A program made the translations under genes and the position numbers. The notes beneath the pieces are model-generated. The model ran no database searches, was not told where the DNA came from, and saw nothing but the letters and a program-made list of their open reading frames with translations. A stretch of DNA of 64,000 nucleotides from an uncultured Ruminococcus sp. (GTDB lineage Bacteria > Bacillota > Clostridia > Oscillospirales > Acutalibacteraceae), in NCBI GenBank assembly GCA_910585865.1, contig CAJUGO010000007.1, forward strand, positions 1 through 64,000. The letters are read 5' to 3'. Every line of letters begins with the position of its first letter. The first letter of the stretch is position 1. Shown in pieces: positions 42,080 to 50,829 of this stretch.

Positions 42080-42541
42080 ATGAATTTAACTGAAAGAATA
42101 TCTTATATCCGCGGCCTTTGTGATGGTTTGAAGCTTGATGATTCAAAGCCTGAGGTTAAGGTTATAAATGCTATTATTGAGCTTTTAGACGATATGGCTT
42201 TTTCTGTAAGTGATATGGAAGAGCTTTATGATGAATTAAGTGCACAGGTTGATGAAATAGATCAGGATTTAGCTGATGTTGAATCTGATGTTTATGATGA
42301 TTGTGACTGCGATTGTTGTGATTGTGACGACATTGATTTTGACGATGATGAAAATCCTTTTTATGAGGTTACCTGCGGAGCTTGCGGTCAGAAATTAAAT
42401 GTTTCTGAAGATGTCTTGCTTGAAGGTGAAATTGAATGTCCCAACTGTGGTGAGATTCTTGAATTTGATTTTTCTGATTTATTTGATGAAAACGGTTGTT
42501 GCGATGAAAACTGTTCTTGCGGTGACTGTGCCGAAGAGTAA
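42080..42541 (+). CDS. CD1247-like acidic zinc-ribbon protein
   Basis: The 153-residue, strongly acidic protein has an N-terminal helical domain (about 1-70, LTERISYIRGLCDGLKL and INAIIELLDDMA) of the type seen in the C. difficile CD1247-like family. An Asp/Cys tract follows (about 75-95, with CDCDCCDCDD), then a zinc ribbon (VTCGACGQKL..IECPNCGE, about 101-125) and a Cys-rich tail (CCDENCSCGDC). Metal binding is very likely from the cysteine spacing; a biological role is not known to me. It is cotranscribed with efp; a hairpin terminator follows 17 bp downstream. Confidence 0.75.
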   Translation: MNLTERISYIRGLCDGLKLDDSKPEVKVINAIIELLDDMAFSVSDMEELYDELSAQVDEIDQDLADVESDVYDDCDCDCCDCDDIDFDDDENPFYEVTCGACGQKLNVSEDVLLEGEIECPNCGEILEFDFSDLFDENGCCDENCSCGDCAEE

Positions 42542-42557
42542 TTTTAACAAATTTATG

Positions 42558-42590
42558 CCTCTCGTATAAAATATACGAGAGGTGTTTTTT
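42558..42590 (+). terminator. Terminator hairpin that contains the yunB ribosome binding site
   Basis: A perfect 11-bp stem CCTCTCGTATA/TATACGAGAGG with an AAA loop (42558-42582) is followed by TGTTTTTT and, at once, the yunB ATG at 42591. The 3' arm holds GAGAGG, the only Shine-Dalgarno for yunB. Transcripts reading through from efp should terminate or hide the site. Confidence 0.75.
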
Positions 42591-43238
42591 ATGCTATACA
42601 GAAACCGCCGAAAAAAAAAGCACAGAAAATTAAAAAAGTTTATATTTTCAGTTTTAATAATTACTGCTGCAGTTATTGTGTTTTGTGAAGTTCATCTTTC
42701 TGATTTTAGACCTGAATACATAAGAATACAAGCAGAAATACTCTCGGTAAATTCTGTATGCGATGCTGTAAATAATTCCTTAAAAAAATTTAATTACACA
42801 TATGATGATATAGCTAAATTAGCTTTTTCTGAAGACGGCAGTGTTCAGGCAATTACTACCGATTCATTTAAAATAAATAACCTCAAAACTGAAATAACAA
42901 AATCTGTGCAAAAGGAAATTGCCAAAGTATATGATAATCAAATAGATATACCTATAGGTGCTTTTACAAATATAACTGTTCTTTCTAATATGGGGCCAAA
43001 TATTCCCGTCAATTTCAACCTTACAGGCAGTTTTTCATCTGAAATTGTTAGTACTTTTGAGCAGGCAGGAATAAATCAAACTGTACATCATATAAGATTG
43101 ATACTTACGTCAAAGATTATGACTACATCTCTTGATTACTCGGGAAAAATTACATTTACAACGGATTTTGAAATTGCGCAGTCTGTTATAGTCGGCGATA
43201 TTCCTAATTCTTACGGAAATTTATACAGAACATATTAA
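42591..43238 (+). CDS. yunB: Sporulation protein YunB
   Basis: The 215-residue product has a basic cytoplasmic N-terminus (MLYRNRRKKKHRKLKK), one membrane segment (about 17-38), and an extracytoplasmic domain with AILSVNSVCDAVN-like, DIPIGAFTNITVLSNMGPNIPV and LILTSKIMTTSLDYSGKITF strings typical of YunB. In Bacillus yunB is a mother-cell (sigma-E) sporulation gene. Its presence suggests a spore former or recent descendant. No vegetative promoter is evident; a sigma-E promoter would have to lie in or beside the hairpin, or inside the preceding gene. Confidence 0.88.
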   Translation: MLYRNRRKKKHRKLKKFIFSVLIITAAVIVFCEVHLSDFRPEYIRIQAEILSVNSVCDAVNNSLKKFNYTYDDIAKLAFSEDGSVQAITTDSFKINNLKTEITKSVQKEIAKVYDNQIDIPIGAFTNITVLSNMGPNIPVNFNLTGSFSSEIVSTFEQAGINQTVHHIRLILTSKIMTTSLDYSGKITFTTDFEIAQSVIVGDIPNSYGNLYRTY

Positions 43239-43261
43239 TTTTGAAAAGACTGTGAAAAATA

Positions 43262-43290
43262 TTGAAAAACCGTATATATTGTGTTATAAT
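43262..43290 (+). promoter_or_regulatory. Promoter of the miaB-mutSL operon
   Basis: TTGAAA (43262-43267) and TATAAT (43285-43290) with a 17-bp spacer, 35 bp before miaB. Confidence 0.75.
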
Positions 43291-43325
43291 GAAACAACTA
43301 ATACAATGGGTTAGGAGGCATTTGT

Positions 43326-44726
43326 TTGCCTGAAAGTATTGTTGTTTTTGAAAAACAGTCGGAGTATATGAGTTTAATAGCCGAAGTAATGGAAATTCGC
43401 AAACGAGGGGAGAGACCTCTTGCTTTTGTAAGAACATATGGATGTCAGCAAAATGTTGCCGACAGTGAAAAAATTAAAGGTATGCTTGCTCAGTCAGGCT
43501 TTGACTTTGCTGATTCACCTGAAGATGCAGATTTTATATTATTTAATACTTGTGCAGTGCGTGAACATGCAGAGGACAGAGTTTTCGGCAATGTGGGAGC
43601 ATTAAAAAATATTAAACGCAAACATCCTCAAATTTTAATTGCTCTTTGCGGTTGTATGATGGAGCAGGAGCATGTTGCAAACAGAATTTATTCTAGTTTT
43701 CCGTTTGTGGGTCTTGTTTTTGGTACTCATTCACTCCATCATTTTCCTGAACTGATGTATAATTCTCTTGTGAATGGAAAAAGAATTTTTGAAAGAGACA
43801 ATGATGACAATAATGTTTACGAGGGATATCCAATAAGGCGTGATGGTACTTTCAAAGGTTGGCTGCCTATAATGTACGGATGTAATAATTTTTGTACATA
43901 TTGTATTGTACCTTATGTAAGAGGCAGAGAAAGAAGCCGTGAAAAGAATGTCATAATAAGCGAAGCACGCGATATGATTGAAAGCGGTTTTAAAGATATT
44001 ACTCTTCTTGGACAGAATGTTAACTCCTATGGCAAGGGATTAAGTGATGGGGTGAATTTTTCTAAGCTTTTGAGAGAGATTGACTCGATAGACGGTGATT
44101 ATTGGATAAGATTTATGACTTCCCATCCAAAGGATTGTTCAAAGGAACTTATTGATACAATTGCGTCTGGAAAGCATATAAGTACTCATCTTCATTTGCC
44201 TTTTCAAAGTGGTTCCGACAGAATTCTCAAGGCAATGAATCGTCATTATGATCGTAAAAAATATTTGGAAATTGTGAATTATGCCAAGGAAAAAATTGAT
44301 GGGTTATCGCTAACAAGTGATATAATTGTTGGTTTCCCGGGAGAGACATATGAAGATTTTAAAGAAACACTTTCACTCATCAGAGAGGTTGAGTTTACAT
44401 CGCTGTTTACTTTTATCTTTTCACCCAGAGTTGGTACTCCTGCTGAAAAAATGCTTGATCCGATATCTGCTGAAGAAAAATCAAAATGGTTTAGAGAGTT
44501 ATTGGATGTTCAGGAAGAAATTGCAGCAAAAAGATGCTCGTCAATGGTAGGTAAAACAGAAAAAGTTTTGATTGAAGGGGAAACAGGCAAGAGCGATGAA
44601 TTATGTGGTCGTACAAGCGGAAACATAATAGTAGAGTTAACTGCACCGAAAGAACTAATCGGTACTTTTCAAAACGTTAAAATAACAAAAGCACGCAATT
44701 GGATTCTTAAAGGAGAACTTGCGTGA
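43326..44726 (+). CDS. miaB: tRNA-2-methylthio-N6-dimethylallyladenosine synthase MiaB
   Basis: Methylthiotransferase of 466 residues acting on i6A37 of tRNAs. The N-terminal UPF0004 domain (about 35-150) has three cysteines for an auxiliary 4Fe-4S cluster (TYGCQQN, NTCAVRE, LCGCMM). The radical SAM core has CNNFCTYCIVPY (about 186-197). A C-terminal TRAM domain covers about 400-466. The start is TTG 43326, 7 nt after AGGAGG. It heads an operon that also holds miaA, the enzyme for the preceding i6A step. Confidence 0.96.
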   Translation: MPESIVVFEKQSEYMSLIAEVMEIRKRGERPLAFVRTYGCQQNVADSEKIKGMLAQSGFDFADSPEDADFILFNTCAVREHAEDRVFGNVGALKNIKRKHPQILIALCGCMMEQEHVANRIYSSFPFVGLVFGTHSLHHFPELMYNSLVNGKRIFERDNDDNNVYEGYPIRRDGTFKGWLPIMYGCNNFCTYCIVPYVRGRERSREKNVIISEARDMIESGFKDITLLGQNVNSYGKGLSDGVNFSKLLREIDSIDGDYWIRFMTSHPKDCSKELIDTIASGKHISTHLHLPFQSGSDRILKAMNRHYDRKKYLEIVNYAKEKIDGLSLTSDIIVGFPGETYEDFKETLSLIREVEFTSLFTFIFSPRVGTPAEKMLDPISAEEKSKWFRELLDVQEEIAAKRCSSMVGKTEKVLIEGETGKSDELCGRTSGNIIVELTAPKELIGTFQNVKITKARNWILKGELA

Positions 44727-44747
44727 TTAAAATTGGAGGAATATAAA

Positions 44748-45155
44748 ATGGATATTATTTCACAGGCTAGAGAACTTGGAAAACTAATTCAACAGGAAGA
44801 ATCTTATCTTGCATTACAGTCTGCACAGTCAAATGCTGATGCAGATATAGAGCTTCAGCGTCTTATAGGTGATTTTAATTTAAAAAGAATGTCAATTAAT
44901 AATGAGGCTTCCAAGAAAGACAGAGATCAGGAGAAGCTTTCGCAGCTCAACACTGAAATGAGAGAGGTTTATTCTCAAATAATGTCAAATGAAAATATGA
45001 TTGCCTATAATGAAGCTAAGGAAAAGTTTGATGTATTGGCAAACAGGGTGCTCGCTATTGTTCAGCAATCTGCTGAAGGCGCTGATCCTGAAACTGCTGA
45101 TTATACACAGTCGTCATGTTCAGGCAGCTGTTCAACCTGCGGCGGATGCGGCTAA
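44748..45155 (+). CDS. YlbF/YmcA (Ric) family regulator with a four-cysteine tail
   Basis: A small helical protein of 135 residues: helices with ARELGKLIQQEESYLALQSA, an acidic stretch, and the C-terminal tail CSGSCSTCGGC. YlbF/YmcA proteins form the Fe-S containing Ric complex that works with RNase Y in mRNA maturation and affects competence, biofilm and sporulation in Bacillus. Position between miaB and mutS matches Bacillus ymcB-ymcA-(cotE)-mutS, so ymcA (ricA) is the best ortholog, although the CX3CX2CX2C tail recalls YlbF (RicF). The RBS is TTGGAGG. No ricT is seen in the window. Confidence 0.8.
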   Translation: MDIISQARELGKLIQQEESYLALQSAQSNADADIELQRLIGDFNLKRMSINNEASKKDRDQEKLSQLNTEMREVYSQIMSNENMIAYNEAKEKFDVLANRVLAIVQQSAEGADPETADYTQSSCSGSCSTCGGCG

Positions 45156-45193
45156 ATATATTATTTTTTAATTAAGGTTTAGGATGTGAAAAC

Positions 45194-47782
45194 ATGGCAG
45201 AGTTATCTCCGATGATGCAACAGTATTTTAAAATTAAAGAAGAAAACAAAGACAGCATTTTGTTTTTCCGACTTGGAGATTTCTATGAAATGTTTTATGA
45301 TGATGCTAAACTTGCATCAAAAGAGCTTGAGCTTACATTAACAGGAAGAGACTGTGGGCAGGATGAGCGTGCACCTATGTGCGGAGTGCCATTTCATAGT
45401 TGTGAGGGCTATATTGCTCGGCTTGTTGCAAAGGGATATAAAGTTGCAATATGCGAACAGACAGAAAATCCTGCTACTGCAAAAGGTCTTGTAAAAAGAG
45501 ATATTATCCGTGTAATTACTCCGGGCACAGTTATGGAAACAAGCATGCTGGACGAGAGTAAGAATAATTATATATGCTGTATGTTTTCAAAAAGTAATGT
45601 GATAGGATTATGCTTCTGTGATATTTCTACAGGAGAATTATATGCTACAGAAATAAAAGGCAAGGATTGCTATAATATTCTTACAAGCCAGCTTTCAAGC
45701 TATAATCCGCGTGAAATTTTGCTAGGCGGAGATATTGTAAAACTTAAAGACTTACCAAAATTCATTAAAACTAAACTTTCAGCTGGAGTGGAAATGCTGG
45801 AAGATGAGAAATTTAATATAGAACAGTGTACGGATATTATGAAAACTCAGTTTTCAAAAGATTACACTACAGTAGTTGATAAACCTGTTGTTGTTTCAGC
45901 AATCGGTGCTTTAATTTTATATTTAAAGGATACACAGAAAAGTGGTCTGGAACGTATTAATCATATTGAGATTTATAAAGAAAACCAGTATATGCGTCTT
46001 GATTACAACACCCAGCGAAATCTGGAACTTACTCAAACCATGCTTTCTAAGGACAAGCGCGGTTCGCTTTTGTGGGTTATTGATAAAACTAAAACTGCTA
46101 TGGGCAAACGTCTTATGCGTTCTTGGCTGGAGCATCCTTTATTAAATATAACTTTAATAAATAACCGTCAAAGTGCGGTTGAAGAGCTTGTAAACAATAC
46201 TGTGCTTCGTCTTGAAATTACCGATGAAATAAACGGAATTTTCGATATAGAAAGGCTTATGACGCGAATAGTATACGGCTCCGCTAATGCTAGGGATTTA
46301 CGTTCTTTGTGCGCTGCTATTGACAGATTGCCAAGGATTTCTGATTTAATAAGTGATTGTAAATCTACTTATTTAAAGCAAATATACAAAAATACCGACA
46401 AGCTTGAAGATATATTTAGTTTAATAGATTCTTCAATTGTTGAAGAACCTCCCTTCACGATAAGAGAAGGAGGAATGATAAAACAAGGTTATAATGATGA
46501 ACTTGATTCTGTAACGAATGACATGAACAATTCCAAGGAGATTCTTGCTAAAATTGAGTCAGAACAGCGTGAAGTTACAGGAATACCAAAATTAAAGGTA
46601 GGATATAACAGGGTGTTCGGTTACTATATCGAAGTATCCAATTCTTATAAATCGCTTGTACCTGATACATATATTCGCAAGCAGACTTTAACAAATTGTG
46701 AAAGATATATTACGCAGGAGTTAAAAGAAGTTGAAGGAAGAATACTTGGTGCAAAGGACAGATCAGTAGCGCTTGAATATTCGTTGTTTGATAGTATAAG
46801 AAAAACAGTTGCAGACAACCTTGAAAGAATTCAAATTACAGCAAAGGCTGTTGCAAACCTTGATGTTATAACTTCTCTTGCAAATGTTGCGTCGGACAAC
46901 AGATATATTCGTCCGGACGTTAACCTTTCAACAGCAATCAGAATTAAAGATTCAAGACATCCTGTAGTTGAGTCTTTGCTTAACGACGCACCATTTGTAC
47001 CAAATGATGTAAATCTTGATTCAAATAGCGATAGAGTAGCAATTATCACAGGTCCCAATATGGCGGGTAAGTCAACATATATGAGACAAATTGCCCTGAT
47101 TGTTCTTATGGCTCAAATCGGCAGTTTTGTACCTGCATCATCAGCTGAAATAGGTATTGTCGACAGTATATTTACAAGAGTTGGCGCATCAGACGATTTA
47201 TCGTCTGGTCAGTCAACATTTATGGTTGAAATGAGCGAGGTTGCAAATATTATAAAAAATGCAACTTCAAAAAGTTTACTTATTCTTGATGAAATAGGCA
47301 GAGGTACTTCAACTTTTGACGGTATGAGCATTGCAAGAGCTGTTTTGGAATTTTGTGCAGATAAGAAAAAGTTGGGTGCAAAAACTTTATTTGCAACTCA
47401 CTATCATGAGCTTACCGTTATGGAGGATTTGCTTGACGGCGTTAAAAATTATAATATAGCTGTTAAAAAACGCGGTGATGATATTACATTTCTTCGCAGA
47501 ATTGTTGCGGGAGGAGCCGATGACAGTTACGGTATTGAAGTGGCAAAGCTTGCCGGAATACCGCAGTCAGTAATATCACGTGCGAAAGAAATTCTTTACG
47601 ATTTGGAAAATGGTAAGAACAGTGATCATAAAAATGTTAAAACACAGCATGAAGATATGCAGCTGTCTCTTTTGAACAATGCTGCAAATCCTATTATAGA
47701 AAAACTTAAAGACGCTGATATTAATACATTAACTCCTATTGAGGCAATGAACTTGCTTTATGAACTTAAGAGTATGATATAG
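45194..47782 (+). CDS. mutS: DNA mismatch repair protein MutS
   Basis: Mismatch sensor of 862 residues, full length. The mismatch-binding Phe-X-Glu is within LGDFYEMFYDDA (about 32-43). The connector, core and clamp follow. The ATPase domain carries Walker A GPNMAGKSTYMRQ (about 622-634), DLSSGQSTFMVEM, Walker B LLILDEIGRGTSTFDG and ATHYHEL. The C-terminal end contains DMQLSLLNN, a plausible sliding-clamp-binding QLSLL-type motif. A 28-bp gap leads to mutL. Confidence 0.97.
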   Translation: MAELSPMMQQYFKIKEENKDSILFFRLGDFYEMFYDDAKLASKELELTLTGRDCGQDERAPMCGVPFHSCEGYIARLVAKGYKVAICEQTENPATAKGLVKRDIIRVITPGTVMETSMLDESKNNYICCMFSKSNVIGLCFCDISTGELYATEIKGKDCYNILTSQLSSYNPREILLGGDIVKLKDLPKFIKTKLSAGVEMLEDEKFNIEQCTDIMKTQFSKDYTTVVDKPVVVSAIGALILYLKDTQKSGLERINHIEIYKENQYMRLDYNTQRNLELTQTMLSKDKRGSLLWVIDKTKTAMGKRLMRSWLEHPLLNITLINNRQSAVEELVNNTVLRLEITDEINGIFDIERLMTRIVYGSANARDLRSLCAAIDRLPRISDLISDCKSTYLKQIYKNTDKLEDIFSLIDSSIVEEPPFTIREGGMIKQGYNDELDSVTNDMNNSKEILAKIESEQREVTGIPKLKVGYNRVFGYYIEVSNSYKSLVPDTYIRKQTLTNCERYITQELKEVEGRILGAKDRSVALEYSLFDSIRKTVADNLERIQITAKAVANLDVITSLANVASDNRYIRPDVNLSTAIRIKDSRHPVVESLLNDAPFVPNDVNLDSNSDRVAIITGPNMAGKSTYMRQIALIVLMAQIGSFVPASSAEIGIVDSIFTRVGASDDLSSGQSTFMVEMSEVANIIKNATSKSLLILDEIGRGTSTFDGMSIARAVLEFCADKKKLGAKTLFATHYHELTVMEDLLDGVKNYNIAVKKRGDDITFLRRIVAGGADDSYGIEVAKLAGIPQSVISRAKEILYDLENGKNSDHKNVKTQHEDMQLSLLNNAANPIIEKLKDADINTLTPIEAMNLLYELKSMI

Positions 47783-47810
47783 ATAAAGTTAATTTAAGGA
47801 GGTGGCATAA

Positions 47811-49865
47811 ATGGGTGTAATTAATGTTCTTGATAAGCATGTTGCAGAGCTTATTGCAGCAGGCGAGGTTGTCGAGCGGCCTGCTTCGGTAATAAAAGAA
47901 TTGATAGAAAATTCTATAGATGCAGGGGCGAAGAGCATAACTGTTGAAATTAAAAACGGCGGAACTACATTTATGCGTGTCACTGACGACGGATGCGGAA
48001 TATATAAAGATGATATAAAAATTGCTTTTTTGAGACACGCTACAAGTAAAGTTAAGGTTGAAAATGATCTTGAAAGTATTTCAACACTTGGTTTTAGGGG
48101 AGAAGCTTTGGCTTCAATATGTGCTGTTTCCAGATTACAGCTGATAACCAAAAATCAAAATGAAGAAAACGGTACTTGTTATGTAATTGAAGGCGGAACA
48201 GAAGTATTATTTGATGATGCAGGATGTCCGTCAGGAACAACTTTTATAATCAGAGATTTATTTTATAATATTCCGGCAAGGGCAAAATTTTTAAAAAAGG
48301 ATATTTCAGAAGGAAACGCTGTTTCAAATATTATTGATAAAACTGCACTTTCACATCCGGAAATTTCTTTTACATATATCAGAGACGGAAAACAAGTTTT
48401 GAAAACTTTTGGCGATGGGAAGTTGATTTCTGTAATCTATTCTGTTTTTGGAAAAGATTTTGCTAATGGATTAATTCCGGTTGATTATCAGCTGGATGCA
48501 ATTAAAGTACACGGATATATTTCAAAACCTGAACATACGCGTCCTAACAGAAATATGCAAAATTTCTTTATTAATGGAAGATATATAAAATCGCGCACTG
48601 CAATGGCTGCACTGGAGGAGGCATTTAAAGGTTCAATAATGGTCGGCAAATTACCGTCATGTGTACTTAATATTGATTTGCCTTGTGATATCATTGATGT
48701 AAATGTACACCCTTCAAAGCTTGAAGTAAGATTTATTAACGAGAGACCTGTTTTTGATGCTGTATATCATGCTGTAAAATCTTCTCTGATGAAAAATGAT
48801 AAAAGAAAATCAGCTTCTTTTAAATCAAATATACCATTTGATAACAGCAATAAGTTTAATCCGTTTCATAATGCACCGGCAATTCTTAACAACTCAGAGT
48901 CAATTAAACATAAAGTGCATTCATCTGCACAAATTTCTGACAAAGAAAATAAAACAAAAAAGACTGACGATTTTAATCCTTTTGCCGATATAAGTTTTAA
49001 TAATGCAATTGATAATAATGATATAAAAACTAAAATCTCTAATATTGATATAGATAATGTGAAATTAGCTGATACCTCAAATCCTTTTGAAATATTTACT
49101 CAAAAAGCAGTGAACAATGCAAAAAAGGAAGAAAGTTTTAATTCAAAGATTAAGAACAATATTGGCGATTCTACTCCTTTAAAAAAAGATTTCGAGGATT
49201 TTGTTGAAGTTAAGTCTGATAATGAAAATATAGAAGTTATAGCAGAAGATATAGATATTACGAAAAAAGAACCTGTATTAATTACCCAAAATGATATTAG
49301 TATTAAATATATTGGAGAAGTGTTTAATACTTACATAATAGCAGAAAAGAATAATAAAGAAGTTCTTTTAATTGACAAGCATGCTGCTCATGAACGTATA
49401 ATTTATGAAAAGCTTAAGGCGGAAAAGGCAGATTCTTATTCCCAGCTGTTGTTGCAGCCTATAACTGTTACACTAGGAAAAAGTGAGTATGATGCTGCGA
49501 TAAACAATATTAATATGTTTTTAGATTGCGGATTTGAAGTTGAGGATTTCGGAAACAGCTCCGTTATTGTAAGAGCAGCGCCTCATTACATTGCTGCTCC
49601 AGAAATCTCAGACTGTATTGCTGAAATGGCTGATTATATTGCTCAGGGAAAGAATGATATTTATACTGAAAAAATGGATTGGTTTTATCATAATGTATCA
49701 TGCCGTTCTGCTATAAAAGCCGGGAATAGGAGCACACCGCAGGAGCTTATTGAGATTGTCAAACATCTTGAGGAAAATCCTCAGATAAGATACTGCCCTC
49801 ACGGCAGACCGATTTGCATAGTTTTAACTAAAAATGAAATAGAAAAACAGTTTGGCAGGGCGTGA
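47811..49865 (+). CDS. mutL: DNA mismatch repair protein MutL (endonuclease type)
   Basis: The 684-residue MutL has an N-terminal GHKL ATPase (about 1-330: ELIENSIDAGAKSI, DDGCGI, HATSK, GFRGEALASI). A long Asn/Lys-rich linker (about 335-500) contains three Asn-Pro-Phe repeats, and a C-terminal dimerisation domain follows. The latter has the endonuclease motif DKHAAHERIIYE (about 521), a sliding-clamp motif QLLLQP, and the late CRSAIKAGN and CPHGRP metal-site motifs. It therefore nicks DNA itself, as expected without MutH. AAGGAGGTG precedes ATG 47811. Confidence 0.97.
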   Translation: MGVINVLDKHVAELIAAGEVVERPASVIKELIENSIDAGAKSITVEIKNGGTTFMRVTDDGCGIYKDDIKIAFLRHATSKVKVENDLESISTLGFRGEALASICAVSRLQLITKNQNEENGTCYVIEGGTEVLFDDAGCPSGTTFIIRDLFYNIPARAKFLKKDISEGNAVSNIIDKTALSHPEISFTYIRDGKQVLKTFGDGKLISVIYSVFGKDFANGLIPVDYQLDAIKVHGYISKPEHTRPNRNMQNFFINGRYIKSRTAMAALEEAFKGSIMVGKLPSCVLNIDLPCDIIDVNVHPSKLEVRFINERPVFDAVYHAVKSSLMKNDKRKSASFKSNIPFDNSNKFNPFHNAPAILNNSESIKHKVHSSAQISDKENKTKKTDDFNPFADISFNNAIDNNDIKTKISNIDIDNVKLADTSNPFEIFTQKAVNNAKKEESFNSKIKNNIGDSTPLKKDFEDFVEVKSDNENIEVIAEDIDITKKEPVLITQNDISIKYIGEVFNTYIIAEKNNKEVLLIDKHAAHERIIYEKLKAEKADSYSQLLLQPITVTLGKSEYDAAINNINMFLDCGFEVEDFGNSSVIVRAAPHYIAAPEISDCIAEMADYIAQGKNDIYTEKMDWFYHNVSCRSAIKAGNRSTPQELIEIVKHLEENPQIRYCPHGRPICIVLTKNEIEKQFGRA

Positions 49866-49869
49866 TTTT

Positions 49870-50829
49870 CTGAATAGTAATAATAAAATTAAAGTTGTTT
49901 CAATTGTTGGACCTACTGCTTCAGGGAAGACCGGACTGGCAGTTAAGCTGGCAAAACACTTTGACGGTGAAATTGTTTCAGCTGATTCAATGCAGATATA
50001 CAAAGGTATGCATATTGCAACTGCAAAACCATCTGTTTCGGAAATGGATGGCGTAAAACATCATTTAATTGATTTTTTACCGTGCAGTGAAACATACTCA
50101 GTTGCTATGTTTGTCAAAGATGCGGCAAAGTGTATTAAAGATATAAATTTTGCACATAAGCTTCCGTTTATTGTAGGAGGCACAGGACTTTATATTGATT
50201 CTTTGCTTAAAAATATTAATTTCAGCGAGGAAAACCGCGATGAGGCTTATTCGCAAACTTTGTGGCAGATATATAATGAGCAAGGTGTCGATAAGCTGCT
50301 TGAAATACTTTCTGAATTTGATATTAAATCTTTTATGCGGTTAAAAGAGGGCAGAAATGCAAAGCGTATTATTCGTGCCATTGAATTTTATAATACTACA
50401 GGGAGCACTATCAGTGATCAAATAGAAAAATCAAAATCAGAAAGCAGTCCTTATTTTCCTATTAAAATTGGACTTAATTGTAAGAACAGACAGATTCTTT
50501 ATGACAGAATAAATACCAGAGTTGATAATATGCTTAAAAACGGATTGGTAGATGAAGCTAAAAATGTTATTAATTCAAACCTAAGTTACACGTCGGTAAA
50601 GGCTATTGGATATAAAGAGCTGTTACCGTATTTTGAAGGAAATAAATCACTTAATGAGTGTATAGATAAATTAAAAATGGAAACTCGCAGATATGCAAAA
50701 AGACAGATTACGTGGTTTAAACGTGATTCTGATATTAATTGGCTTTATATAGATGAATATAATTCTGCTGAAGAATTATATAACGCTGCAAGGACTATAA
50801 TTGAAAGAGGATTAAAGATTTATGGATAA
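49870..50829 (+). CDS. miaA: tRNA dimethylallyltransferase MiaA
   Basis: MiaA prenylates A37 of tRNAs reading UNN codons, giving the substrate for MiaB in the same operon. The 319-residue product has the P-loop GPTASGKTGLAV (about 13-24), VSADSMQIYKGM, ATAKP, IVGGTGLYIDSLL, and the C-terminal TRRYAKRQITWFKRD. The start is uncertain: a CTG at 49870 has GGGCGTGA 4 nt before it across the mutL stop, while the in-frame TTG at 49852 has no ribosome site. No ATG exists before the P-loop. It overlaps the next gene by 8 bp. Confidence 0.94.
   Translation: MNSNNKIKVVSIVGPTASGKTGLAVKLAKHFDGEIVSADSMQIYKGMHIATAKPSVSEMDGVKHHLIDFLPCSETYSVAMFVKDAAKCIKDINFAHKLPFIVGGTGLYIDSLLKNINFSEENRDEAYSQTLWQIYNEQGVDKLLEILSEFDIKSFMRLKEGRNAKRIIRAIEFYNTTGSTISDQIEKSKSESSPYFPIKIGLNCKNRQILYDRINTRVDNMLKNGLVDEAKNVINSNLSYTSVKAIGYKELLPYFEGNKSLNECIDKLKMETRRYAKRQITWFKRDSDINWLYIDEYNSAEELYNAARTIIERGLKIYG

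Noticed and set aside
48836..49300. MutL linker repeats as a sign of recent gene fusion or foreign DNA
   Set aside because: Low-complexity linkers are normal in MutL and base composition matches neighbours.
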